Under the pieces are notes generated by a model that did no database searches, was not told where the DNA came from, and saw only the letters and a program-made list of their open reading frames with translations. The translations under genes were made by a program, and so were the position numbers. 44,391 nucleotides of DNA from NCBI GenBank assembly GCA_023428425.1, contig JAEYYP010000162.1:1-44391 (forward strand). The letters are read 5' to 3'. This document shows, in pieces, positions 16,890-24,607 of the stretch (its first letter is position 1; each line of letters begins with the position of its first letter). Source of the DNA: Pseudomonadota bacterium. Lineage in GTDB: Bacteria; Pseudomonadota; Alphaproteobacteria; Rhizobiales; Devosiaceae.

Positions 16890-19064
16890 ATGCGCAAGAA
16901 GAATGCCGGGGCCCTCTTCATGGACTTTCAGATTTCGCCTGAAGATCGAGTCGGTGCGACGCCGAAGAAGGCGCGCGGCCGATCGGCTCCGGCGAAGAAG
17001 CCGCGCAGCGGCGCCCGCATAGAGCCCGGCTTCTCGGCCTTCGACGATGTCACCATCGACGACGGCCATGACGAGCGCCCCTCGCGCGGTCGCAGCCCGA
17101 AAGGCCCGCAGAAGCGGGCGCCGAAGGGCAAGCAGCCGCGTCGCGGACGGCAGCGGAAGCCGCTGACTGCCGGTCGCATCGTCTGGAAGCTGGTCTCGTG
17201 GCTGTTCATCCTCGGCATCTGGGGCGCGCTGGCTGCCGGCGCGGTGGTGCTGTACTACGGCCTGCAACTGCCCTCGGCCGACAGCTGGAAGGTGCCGGAT
17301 CGCGCCGCCAATATCCGCATCGTCGCCGCCGACGGACAACTGATCTCGAACCGCGGCAAGTCGGGCGGCGAGGCGGTTTCGCTGCACGAACTGCCCTACT
17401 ACGTACCGGCCGCGTTCATCGCCATCGAGGACCGTCGCTTCCGCGAGCATTTCGGCGTCGACGTGATCGGCCTCGCCTCGGTGGCGCTCGAAAGCGTACG
17501 CGCCGGTGAGGTGACCCGCGGCGCCTCGACCATTACCCAGCAGGTGGCCAAGAACCTGTTCCTTACGCCCGACCAGACGCTGGGCCGCAAGGTGCAGGAA
17601 GCGCTGCTCGCCGTCTGGCTGGAGCAGACCTACTCGAAGGACGAGATCCTCGATCTCTACCTGAACCGCATGTATTTCGGCTACGAGCGCTACGGTATCG
17701 AGGCGGCGAGCCAGTTCTATTTCGGCAAGTCGGCACGCAACCTGTCGCTTTCCGAGGCGGCCATCCTTGCCGGGTCGCTGCAGGCGCCATCGCGCCTCAA
17801 CCCCAAGGGCAATTCCGACGCGATCAAGACCCGCCAGTCACTGGTGCTGAACGCCATGGCCAAGGAGGGCTACATCTCGCCGGAGGAGGCTTCCGCCGCC
17901 AAGATCGACCCCGGCCAGACCGTGCGCACCAAGGTGGTGGGCGGCGAGTCCTACGTCGCCGACTGGGTCGAAAGCCTGATGACCACGTACCTGGGCGATG
18001 TGAAGGAGGACGTCATCGTCCACACGACCATCAACTGGGACCTGCAGAAGGAAGCCGAGTTCGTCATCAAGGAAGCCGTGGCGTCACATGGCGGGGACCG
18101 CGGGTTCAGCCAGGCCGCCATGGTGGCAATGGATGTCGACGGCTCGGTAAGGGCGCTCGTCGGGGGCGTCGACTACCAGCAGAGCCAGTTCAACCGCGCC
18201 GTTACCGCTCGCCGCCAGCCGGGCTCCGCCTTCAAGCCCTTCGTCTGGCTTGCCGGCATGGAAAAGGGCTACACGCCCGATACCATCGCCGAGGACGCGC
18301 CCATCAACATCAACGGCTGGGAGCCGAAGAACTCCGACGGCAAGTATGGTGGCCAGATGACACTGCGCCAGGCCCTCGCGCTGTCCCGCAACACCATTGC
18401 GGCCCTGCTGGCCAACGATGTCGGGCCCGACAAGGTGGTGGACGCAGCCACCCGCATGGGCATTTCCTCGCCGCTCCAGCCAGTCCCATCGATCGCGCTC
18501 GGCACGCAGGAGGTGTCGCTGCTCGAGCTCACCGGCGCCTACGCGCCCTTCGCCAATGGCGGCATCGGCGTCATCCCCAACGTCATCACCCGCATCGAGA
18601 CGGTGGACGGCGAGGTGCTCTACAACGCCATTCCCGCCGGCCCCGGCCGCGTCGTCGAGCCCAACGTCGTCGCCGAGATGAACGACATGCTGCATGCCGC
18701 CGTCGAAATCGGCACCGGCAAGCGCGCCCAGCTCAATGGCTGGCCCATGGCCGGCAAGACCGGCACCAGCCAGAAGGCGCGCGACGCCCTCTTCGTCGGC
18801 TACACCGCCCGCATGGTGGCCGGCATCTGGCTCGGCAACGACGACGACAAGGGTACCAATCTGTCCGGCGGCAACGTGCCGGTCGAGATCTGGAGCCAGT
18901 TCATGGCCAAGGCGCACGAGGGCATCCCGGTCGCCGAGCTGCCGGGCGCCTTCAGCAATCCAGCGCTGCAGGATCCGAACCTCCAGCCGATGGAGCAGCC
19001 GGTCGCCGAGCGCCCGAGGCGCACACTCGTCGACCTGCTGGGCGACATCTTCGGCGGCAACTAG
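16890..19064 (+). CDS. Class A penicillin-binding protein (PBP1A-type transglycosylase/transpeptidase)
   Basis: This bifunctional peptidoglycan synthase has 724 residues. It shows a basic cytosolic tail (about 1-94, rich in Lys/Arg/Pro), one membrane anchor (about 98-122), a GT51 glycosyltransferase domain with EDRRFREHFGVD near residue 180, and a transpeptidase domain with SAFK (Ser446), SRN (Ser499) and KTGT (Lys623). All catalytic motifs are intact. A second possible start is the ATG at 16920; neither has a clear ribosome-binding site. The long positively charged tail is notable. Its stop overlaps that of the convergent GH43-like gene through CTAG. Confidence 0.95.
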   Translation: MRKKNAGALFMDFQISPEDRVGATPKKARGRSAPAKKPRSGARIEPGFSAFDDVTIDDGHDERPSRGRSPKGPQKRAPKGKQPRRGRQRKPLTAGRIVWKLVSWLFILGIWGALAAGAVVLYYGLQLPSADSWKVPDRAANIRIVAADGQLISNRGKSGGEAVSLHELPYYVPAAFIAIEDRRFREHFGVDVIGLASVALESVRAGEVTRGASTITQQVAKNLFLTPDQTLGRKVQEALLAVWLEQTYSKDEILDLYLNRMYFGYERYGIEAASQFYFGKSARNLSLSEAAILAGSLQAPSRLNPKGNSDAIKTRQSLVLNAMAKEGYISPEEASAAKIDPGQTVRTKVVGGESYVADWVESLMTTYLGDVKEDVIVHTTINWDLQKEAEFVIKEAVASHGGDRGFSQAAMVAMDVDGSVRALVGGVDYQQSQFNRAVTARRQPGSAFKPFVWLAGMEKGYTPDTIAEDAPININGWEPKNSDGKYGGQMTLRQALALSRNTIAALLANDVGPDKVVDAATRMGISSPLQPVPSIALGTQEVSLLELTGAYAPFANGGIGVIPNVITRIETVDGEVLYNAIPAGPGRVVEPNVVAEMNDMLHAAVEIGTGKRAQLNGWPMAGKTGTSQKARDALFVGYTARMVAGIWLGNDDDKGTNLSGGNVPVEIWSQFMAKAHEGIPVAELPGAFSNPALQDPNLQPMEQPVAERPRRTLVDLLGDIFGGN

Positions 19065-20005
19065 CCCGGAACGGCCAGCGTCAGTCCGTCCACGTTGCGC
19101 TCGCTCAAGAGCACGCCGTCCGCCACGGTCAGACGGGCCCAGTGGATGGTGCTGCGCCGGGCGAGGGGGGTGTCGAGATCGGCGGTGTGGTCGGTGCCGG
19201 TATTGGGGTGGGTGAAGTAGAACAGCGCCGCCCAGCCATCCTGCACGACGACGTCGGCGTGGCGGCCGATCTGCAGGTCGCCTTGGTCGTTGCCTGGCTC
19301 ATCGAGGATGAGGCCCTGGCGCTGCCAGGTCACCGCGTCAGGCGAGCGGAACACGGCCTGGCCGCGCCACTCGTCGACAATCATCCACCAGAAGCCACCG
19401 AGCTCGAAGACATTCGGCCCCTCATGCGGGATGCCGTCCGGTTTGCCGGGAATGGCTGTTCCGGCCGGGGTCCAGGAGTAGAGGTCGGTGCTGGTGAAGA
19501 CGCCGGTGCCGGAACCGTGGGCCTCGTCCTTGTACCAGAGCCGGTAGAGTCCGTCGGGGCAGAGGGCGACAGCTGCGTCGATGACGTAGTCGGAGGCGAG
19601 CGAGACGACGCCGACCCGGGTCCAGGCCTCGAGGTCGGGGCTGGTGAAGTGCACGATGTGGCGCGGGAAGCCGGGCCAGCGGTCGGGCGTGCCGGTGATG
19701 TAACTTAGATACATGTGGTATTCGCCGCGACCCCAGACGATCTCGGGCGCCCAGTGGGTGTTGAGGCCCGGGTCGGCGGGATCGTCGAGCCCGGCGACAT
19801 TGCCGCGGAAGTGCCAGCTGGCGCCGGCATCGGTCGAGACGGCGATGCCGATCGGTGAGCCGTGCACCCATTCGACGCCCGGCCCCGCATGGGCGGCACG
19901 ACGGTTGGTGTAGAACATCCACCACTCGGCGGTGCCGCGCCGGTTGATCACCACCGGATCGGCGGCGCCATCCAGCGTCGGGTCTTCGTAGATCGGTCGC
20001 GACAT
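19061..20005 (-). CDS. GH43-like glycoside hydrolase (five-bladed propeller), cytosolic
   Basis: This 314-residue protein has the three acidic motifs expected in GH43-type enzymes: AADPVVI (base), YVIDAAV (modulating Asp) and HEGPNVFE (acid Glu). THWAPEIVWGRGEYHMYLSYI is the typical second blade. Likely substrates are arabinosides or xylosides, but this is not decidable here. No signal peptide is seen when the start is placed at 20005, which has GAGGGG with suitable spacing; an in-frame longer version exists. It stands alone, convergent with the PBP gene and divergent from the heme locus, with no sugar transporter nearby. Confidence 0.78.
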   Translation of the reverse strand: MSRPIYEDPTLDGAADPVVINRRGTAEWWMFYTNRRAAHAGPGVEWVHGSPIGIAVSTDAGASWHFRGNVAGLDDPADPGLNTHWAPEIVWGRGEYHMYLSYITGTPDRWPGFPRHIVHFTSPDLEAWTRVGVVSLASDYVIDAAVALCPDGLYRLWYKDEAHGSGTGVFTSTDLYSWTPAGTAIPGKPDGIPHEGPNVFELGGFWWMIVDEWRGQAVFRSPDAVTWQRQGLILDEPGNDQGDLQIGRHADVVVQDGWAALFYFTHPNTGTDHTADLDTPLARRSTIHWARLTVADGVLLSERNVDGLTLAVPG

Positions 20006-20132
20006 GTTCATCCCCCTCGGAGTGGACGTCCCATAGCCCGGCCGCGGCGCTGGGCAAAGCGCCCCTTTCGCCCATTCCCCGCTCTCCTGCGGCATGATGC
20101 CGAGGACGCCGGCTTGCATCGGATCGTAAACA

Positions 20133-20153
20133 TGATAATGAGAGTCATATTAA
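20133..20153. promoter_or_regulatory. Fur-box-like operator upstream of hemP
   Basis: The AT-rich element TGATAATGAGAGTCATATTA lies 17 bases before the hemP start and closely matches the classic GATAATGATAATCATTATC Fur box in its first half and centre. It probably represses the hemP operon when iron is sufficient. A related GACTCATATAATC element lies before the receptor gene. Confidence 0.65.
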
Positions 20154-20169
20154 TTTCGCAGGTGTAGAC

Positions 20170-20367
20170 GTGCAGCAGGTTGGCGATCAGCCCGGGGGCC
20201 GCGAGGGCGGTGAGACGATCAGGATCGAGGCGGGGGCGGCCGATGGCTTCCGCTACATCGACAGCCGGGCCCTGTTCGCCGGCGAGCACGAGATCGGCAT
20301 CGTCCATGCCGGCGAGACCTACCGCCTGCGCATCACCCGCCAGGGCAAGCTCATTCTCAACAAGTAA
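20170..20367 (+). CDS. hemP: Hemin uptake protein HemP
   Basis: This 65-residue protein ends with IDSRALFAGEHEIGIVHAG and YRLRITRQGKLILNK, the hallmark of HemP (S..LF.G...I.H....YRLR.TR.GKLIL.K). HemP is associated with heme and iron uptake operons; in some alpha- and betaproteobacteria it acts as a DNA-binding activator of heme receptor genes (established for HmuP). Translation starts at GTG. It follows a Fur-box-like element and leads the operon, so it may activate the receptor promoter at 24.5 kb. Confidence 0.92.
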   Translation: MQQVGDQPGGREGGETIRIEAGAADGFRYIDSRALFAGEHEIGIVHAGETYRLRITRQGKLILNK

Positions 20368-20375
20368 GGGCAACC

Positions 20376-20789
20376 ATGCGCACGCTGCTCACTTCGCTCC
20401 TCGTCATGACGCTCGCGACCCCGACGCTGGCGCAGGCCACGCCGGAACTGGCCATCGAACTCAACGCGCTGTCGCCGTCCGAGACCGGCTGCCGCGTAAC
20501 CTTCCTCGCGACCAACCAGATGGGCACGGAGCTCACCCGGTCGGCGCTGGAAGTCGCACTGTTCGGGGCGGATGGCGGGATCGACCGCATGGTGTCGCTG
20601 GAGTTCAAGGCGATGCCGGAGGGCAAGGCGCGGGTGCTGCAGTTCGATCTTTCGGGCCTCGACTGCTCCAACATTTCGCGCGTGCTGATCAATGACGTGG
20701 TGGCGTGCGAGGGTGACGGGCTCGACCCCAGGATCTGCCTCGCGGCGCTGAAGCCGTCGAGCCGTCTCGCCGCGGGGTTCGGCGTCTGA
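20376..20789 (+). CDS. Secreted hypothetical protein of the heme operon
   Basis: This 137-residue exported protein has a signal peptide (MRTLLTSLLVMTLATPTLAQA). The mature part holds four cysteines (TGCRVT, LDCSNI, VACEGD, RICLAA), likely two disulfides, and a predicted beta-rich domain (LEVALFGADGGIDRMVSLEF). I do not recognise a named family. It sits between hemP and exbB, with AAGGGCA before the ATG and a one-base overlap with exbB (TGATG), so it is firmly part of the operon. A periplasmic role in heme or iron handling is inference. Confidence 0.8.
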   Translation: MRTLLTSLLVMTLATPTLAQATPELAIELNALSPSETGCRVTFLATNQMGTELTRSALEVALFGADGGIDRMVSLEFKAMPEGKARVLQFDLSGLDCSNISRVLINDVVACEGDGLDPRICLAALKPSSRLAAGFGV

Positions 20790-21513
20790 TGGAAACCGTG
20801 GTCGAAGCCGTCGCGCCCGTTGCCCACGACATGTCGATGTTCGGCCTGTTCATGCAGGCCGACTGGGTGGTGAAGTCGATCATGATCGGCTTGCTGATGC
20901 TGTCGATCGCCTGCTGGGCGGTGATCCTCGCCAAGCTTGCCACCTATGGCCGCGCCCGCCGCGAGATGAAGGCCTTCGACCGCATCTTCGCGTCGGGCGA
21001 ACCGCTCGGCGCCATCTACCAGCAGATCAAGGATCGGCCCCGCACCGGCCTCGGCGCCGTGTTCGCGGCGGCGATGGAGGAATGGACGGTCTCGCACGCC
21101 GACAACGCCGCCAACCCGGCCGGACTGCAGGCCAGACTCCGGATCGTGCTCGACACGACGATCGCCGCCGAGATCGAGCGGCTCGACCGCAACCTGCCGC
21201 TGCTGGCGACCACCGGCAGCGCCGCCCCCTTCATCGGGCTGTTCGGCACGGTGTGGGGCATCATGAACTCCTTCACCGCCATCGCCGCGGCGGAATCAAC
21301 CAGCCTCTCGGTGGTGGCGCCGGGCATCGCCGAGGCCCTGTTCGCCACCGCGATCGGGCTTGTGGCCGCCATTCCGGCTGTCATCGCCTACAACAAGCTG
21401 AGCGGCGATTCCGGCCATATCGTCACCCGCCTCGAGGCTTTCGCCGACCGTGTGTCGGTGCTGCTGAGCCGCCAGCTCGATGCCCGCCCTGTCGACGTGC
21501 GGAGCGCCGCCTG

Positions 21514-21514
<1 letters not shown>
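20789..21514 (+). CDS. exbB: ExbB proton channel subunit (MotA/TolQ/ExbB family)
   Basis: ExbB forms the inner-membrane proton channel that energises TonB. The 241-residue protein has three membrane segments: about residues 28-50 (SIMIGLLMLSIACWAVILAKL), 135-155 (TTGSAAPFIGLFGTVWGIMNSF) and 172-195 (GIAEALFATAIGLVAAIPAVIAYN). The GLFGTVWGIM and EAL.ATA.GL.AAIPAV motifs are diagnostic. It overlaps the upstream gene by one base and is followed by exbD with another TGATG overlap. Confidence 0.96.
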
Positions 21515-21954
<440 letters not shown>

Positions 21955-21955
21955 C

Positions 21956-23113
21956 GTGCGCTGGGCCATCCCCGCATCGGTGAGCCTCCATGTCGGGCTG
22001 ATTGCGGCGGCGTGGATGCTGGCGCAGGCGAAGCCCGAGGAGATCAGCCTGTCGGAAGCGGCGGTTTCGATCGACATCGTGTCGATGGAAGATGCCGTCA
22101 GCGAGGCAAGCGAGACGATCAGCGAAGAGAGCGTCAACCTCGTGTCGGCAGGCGTGACGCAGGCGGCGTCGGAGCCCGAAGGGGCGGTGGAGTCCGAAGC
22201 AGTCGAAGTGGCGGCGGCGCGGCCCGTCCAGCACGTGGTGGCGGCCGCAACGCCAGTGGTCGAGGAGGTGGAGGCGGCCGAGAGCGAGGCGCTGGTTTCG
22301 GCCGAAGTGCTGACCGCGCTGGCCACCGATGCCTCCCCGGTCGCGGCGGCGATCCCGCAAATCATCGACGACGCGGCGCCGACCGTGGCCGAGACAGTCG
22401 CCCCCAGCGATGCGCCGATCCTCGATCGGCTCGATCAGGCGGCGAAGCTCGCAACGCTCCAGCCGGCCGAAGACATCCAGCAGATCAAGACGGCGTCGAT
22501 TGCGCCGACAACCCCGGTCGAGCCGCTCGAAAGCACCATGCCGGTGAAGGTCGCCAACTTCGCACCGGTGACGGAGGAGGTGGTCGAGGAGGTGGTCGAT
22601 GCGCCTCCCGTTCCGGCGCCCCGACTCGTGCGCAAACCGCTGGAGGCAGAGGCCAAGCCGGTCGAGGACACGAAGCCCGTCGAAAAGAAGAAGGCCGAAA
22701 AGACCACCGAGAAGCCGGTCGAGAAGAAGAAGGCCAAGCCGGTCGCGAGCCTCGGCAATGGCGGCGAGAACGATGCCGATTCCGCCGCGGCCAAGGCTTC
22801 AGGCGGCAGCGCGGGCAAGGTCGCCAAGGCCGGGGCCGGAGCGCTCGACGCCTACCAGGGCAAGGTGCGCTCGAAGCTCATCAAGGCGGTGCGCAAGCCC
22901 TCGGGGCGCTTCGATGGCGGCGAGGCGCGGGTGATGTTCACGCTCGATGCCAGCGGCCGCGTGCTCAAGGCCAGCCTTTCCCGCAGCTCCGGCGACGACA
23001 AGGTCGACAAGGCGGTGCTCGCTGCCGTCGGCCGCGCCGCGCCGTTCCCGCCGATCCCGGAGGGCGCAGGCAAGTCGACCTGGTCCTTCACCTTCCCGCT
23101 CGTGATACAGTAA
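21956..23113 (+). CDS. tonB: Energy transducer TonB, long acidic linker
   Basis: TonB carries proton-motive energy from ExbBD to outer-membrane receptors. The 385-residue product has an N-terminal membrane anchor (AIPASVSLHVGLIAAAWML) and a very long Ala/Glu/Val-rich linker (about 25-230). A Lys/Glu/Pro segment (about 230-265) and a C-terminal TonB domain (YQGKVRSKLIKAVRKP, ARVMFTLDASGRVL, AAPFPPIPEG) follow. It starts at GTG one base past the exbD stop. The linker is longer and more acidic than in textbook TonB, as seen in some rhizobial TonBs. Confidence 0.9.
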   Translation: MRWAIPASVSLHVGLIAAAWMLAQAKPEEISLSEAAVSIDIVSMEDAVSEASETISEESVNLVSAGVTQAASEPEGAVESEAVEVAAARPVQHVVAAATPVVEEVEAAESEALVSAEVLTALATDASPVAAAIPQIIDDAAPTVAETVAPSDAPILDRLDQAAKLATLQPAEDIQQIKTASIAPTTPVEPLESTMPVKVANFAPVTEEVVEEVVDAPPVPAPRLVRKPLEAEAKPVEDTKPVEKKKAEKTTEKPVEKKKAKPVASLGNGGENDADSAAAKASGGSAGKVAKAGAGALDAYQGKVRSKLIKAVRKPSGRFDGGEARVMFTLDASGRVLKASLSRSSGDDKVDKAVLAAVGRAAPFPPIPEGAGKSTWSFTFPLVIQ

Positions 23114-23133
23114 CCCGAACCCGGAGTTCTCCC

Positions 23134-23931
23134 ATGGAGACCGAAAAGCCCAAGGACACGATCCTTGCCACCACGGCGGACGCCATCCGCCTCGCCAAGA
23201 CGCTGATGCGCACCGCGCGCTACGGCGCGATCGCCACGATCGACCCCGAGACGGGCTGGCCGACGGCGACGCGGGTCGGGGTATCGACCGATTTCGACGG
23301 TGCGCCGATCATCCTCATCTCGCGGCTCGCCGCCCACACCAAGGCGCTGCTCAGGGATTTGCGCTGCTCGCTGCTGCTCGGGGCGCCCGGCAAGGGCGAT
23401 CCGCTGGCGCATGCGCGGGTGACGCTGGCCTGCGAGGCGCGGGAAATCGAACCGAACTCGGACGAGGCCAAGCGCATGGCCAACCGCTATCTCTGCCACC
23501 AGCCCAAGGCCCAGCTCTATGTCGGGCTCGGCGACTTCCGCTTCTTCCGCCTCGAACCGAAGAGCGCCTCGCTGAATGGCGGCTTCGGCAAGGCTTATGC
23601 ACTGACGGCGGCGGACCTGCTCAACGCCAATCCGGCCAATGACGAGCTTGCGGCGACCGAGCCGGGCGCGGTCGAGCACATGAACGACGACCATTCCGAA
23701 GCGGTGGGCCTGTATGCCGAGCACTTTGCCAGGACCGAGCCGGGGCGCTGGCGGCTGGTCGGCGTCGATGCCGAGGGCATGGACCTTGTCGATGGAGACG
23801 ACGTTCGCCGCGTCTGGTTCGAGACCGAACTGACCTCGGCCAAGGACATGCACATGACGCTGGTGCGGATGGCCGGCGAGGCCCGTCGCGCACTGAACCG
23901 GCCGCTCAAGGACGCGCGGGTGGCGTCGTGA
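23134..23931 (+). CDS. hugZ: HugZ/HutZ-family heme oxygenase-like protein
   Basis: This 265-residue protein has a split-barrel FMN-binding-like N-terminal domain (LMRTARYGAIATIDPETGWP) and a C-terminal DUF2470-type part (GAVEHMNDDHSEAVGLYAEHF), the layout of HugZ/HutZ heme-degrading enzymes. Such proteins open the heme ring to release iron in the cytosol. Its His residues in HMNDDH lie in the region that binds heme in HugZ (family knowledge, not verified here). A plain pyridoxamine-phosphate-oxidase-like function is the alternative, but the heme operon context favours HugZ. Its stop overlaps the next gene (GTGA). Confidence 0.87.
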   Translation: METEKPKDTILATTADAIRLAKTLMRTARYGAIATIDPETGWPTATRVGVSTDFDGAPIILISRLAAHTKALLRDLRCSLLLGAPGKGDPLAHARVTLACEAREIEPNSDEAKRMANRYLCHQPKAQLYVGLGDFRFFRLEPKSASLNGGFGKAYALTAADLLNANPANDELAATEPGAVEHMNDDHSEAVGLYAEHFARTEPGRWRLVGVDAEGMDLVDGDDVRRVWFETELTSAKDMHMTLVRMAGEARRALNRPLKDARVAS

Positions 23932-24446
23932 GGCTGCTCGCAGTCGCGGCGCTTGCCCTGCTCGCTGTCCCCGTCGCGGCGCAGGAGGTGACCGGGTTGC
24001 CCGGTGGCGCCTCGGCGCTCAGCGAGCGGCATGGCAGCTGGTCGGTGAATTGCTCGGTGGGCGAGGCGGGCAAGGGCTGCGGCTTCTCGCAGAGCGCCGG
24101 CAACCCGCAGACCGGCAGCGCGCTGGTCGCCATGGAACTCGCGGCCCCGGCCGCCAACCGGGCCGAAGGCATGCTGCTTACGGCGTTCGGGCTGCGGCTC
24201 GATGCCGGCGTGCAACTGGGGATCGATGGCCAGCCGCTCGGGGCACCGCGGCCGTTCCTTACCTGCATCGCGAGCGGCTGCGTCGTGCCGATGGCGTTCG
24301 AGGACGTCGAGCTGTCGGCGCTGAAGGTGGGCCAGAAGCTCGAAGTGACCGGAGTGAAGGTCGAGGACGGACAGGCGGTGACCGTCAGCCTGTCGCTCGC
24401 CGGCTTCACCGCAGCCTATGACCGGACCGTCGAACTGGCAAAGTAG
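23928..24446 (+). CDS. IalB-family (invasion-associated locus B) periplasmic protein
   Basis: This 172-residue exported protein has a signal peptide (RLLAVAALALLAVPVAAQ) and an IalB-type domain. The features are HGSWSVNCSV, GCGFSQ, LLTAFGLRLDAGVQL, PFLTCIASGCVVPM and the terminal VSLSLAGFTAAYDR, which is typical of the family. Four cysteines fall in two close pairs. IalB-type proteins are widespread in alphaproteobacteria; the Bartonella member was linked to erythrocyte entry. Here the GTG start overlaps the HugZ stop, so it is co-translated within a heme operon. A periplasmic heme- or receptor-related role is inference. Confidence 0.87.
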   Translation: MRLLAVAALALLAVPVAAQEVTGLPGGASALSERHGSWSVNCSVGEAGKGCGFSQSAGNPQTGSALVAMELAAPAANRAEGMLLTAFGLRLDAGVQLGIDGQPLGAPRPFLTCIASGCVVPMAFEDVELSALKVGQKLEVTGVKVEDGQAVTVSLSLAGFTAAYDRTVELAK

Positions 24447-24486
24447 CCACATATCGCCGCGGCACGGGATGGCGCGGCGATATAAA

Positions 24487-24516
24487 GTTGACTCATATAA
24501 TCACCTTTTGTAGACG
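24487..24516 (+). promoter_or_regulatory. Promoter and Fur-like element upstream of the heme receptor
   Basis: TTGACT (24488-24493) is followed by a 17-base spacer and TAGACG, a possible sigma-70-type promoter with a weak -10. Overlapping it, GACTCATATAATC resembles the GAGTCATATTAAT part of the hemP operator, which suggests the same iron-responsive regulator acts on both. Confidence 0.5.
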
Positions 24517-24607
24517 ATACCCATCGCGCCCTTGACGCGCGCCACAGCAAGCCACGCGGCGAACCGCCGACAGCCAGCCAACAACACCATCTACCCTGGG
24601 GGCAGGC

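Noticed and set aside
19061..20005. GH43-like gene as part of a polysaccharide-use cluster
   Set aside because: No SusCD, sugar transporter or second carbohydrase nearby; it stands alone.
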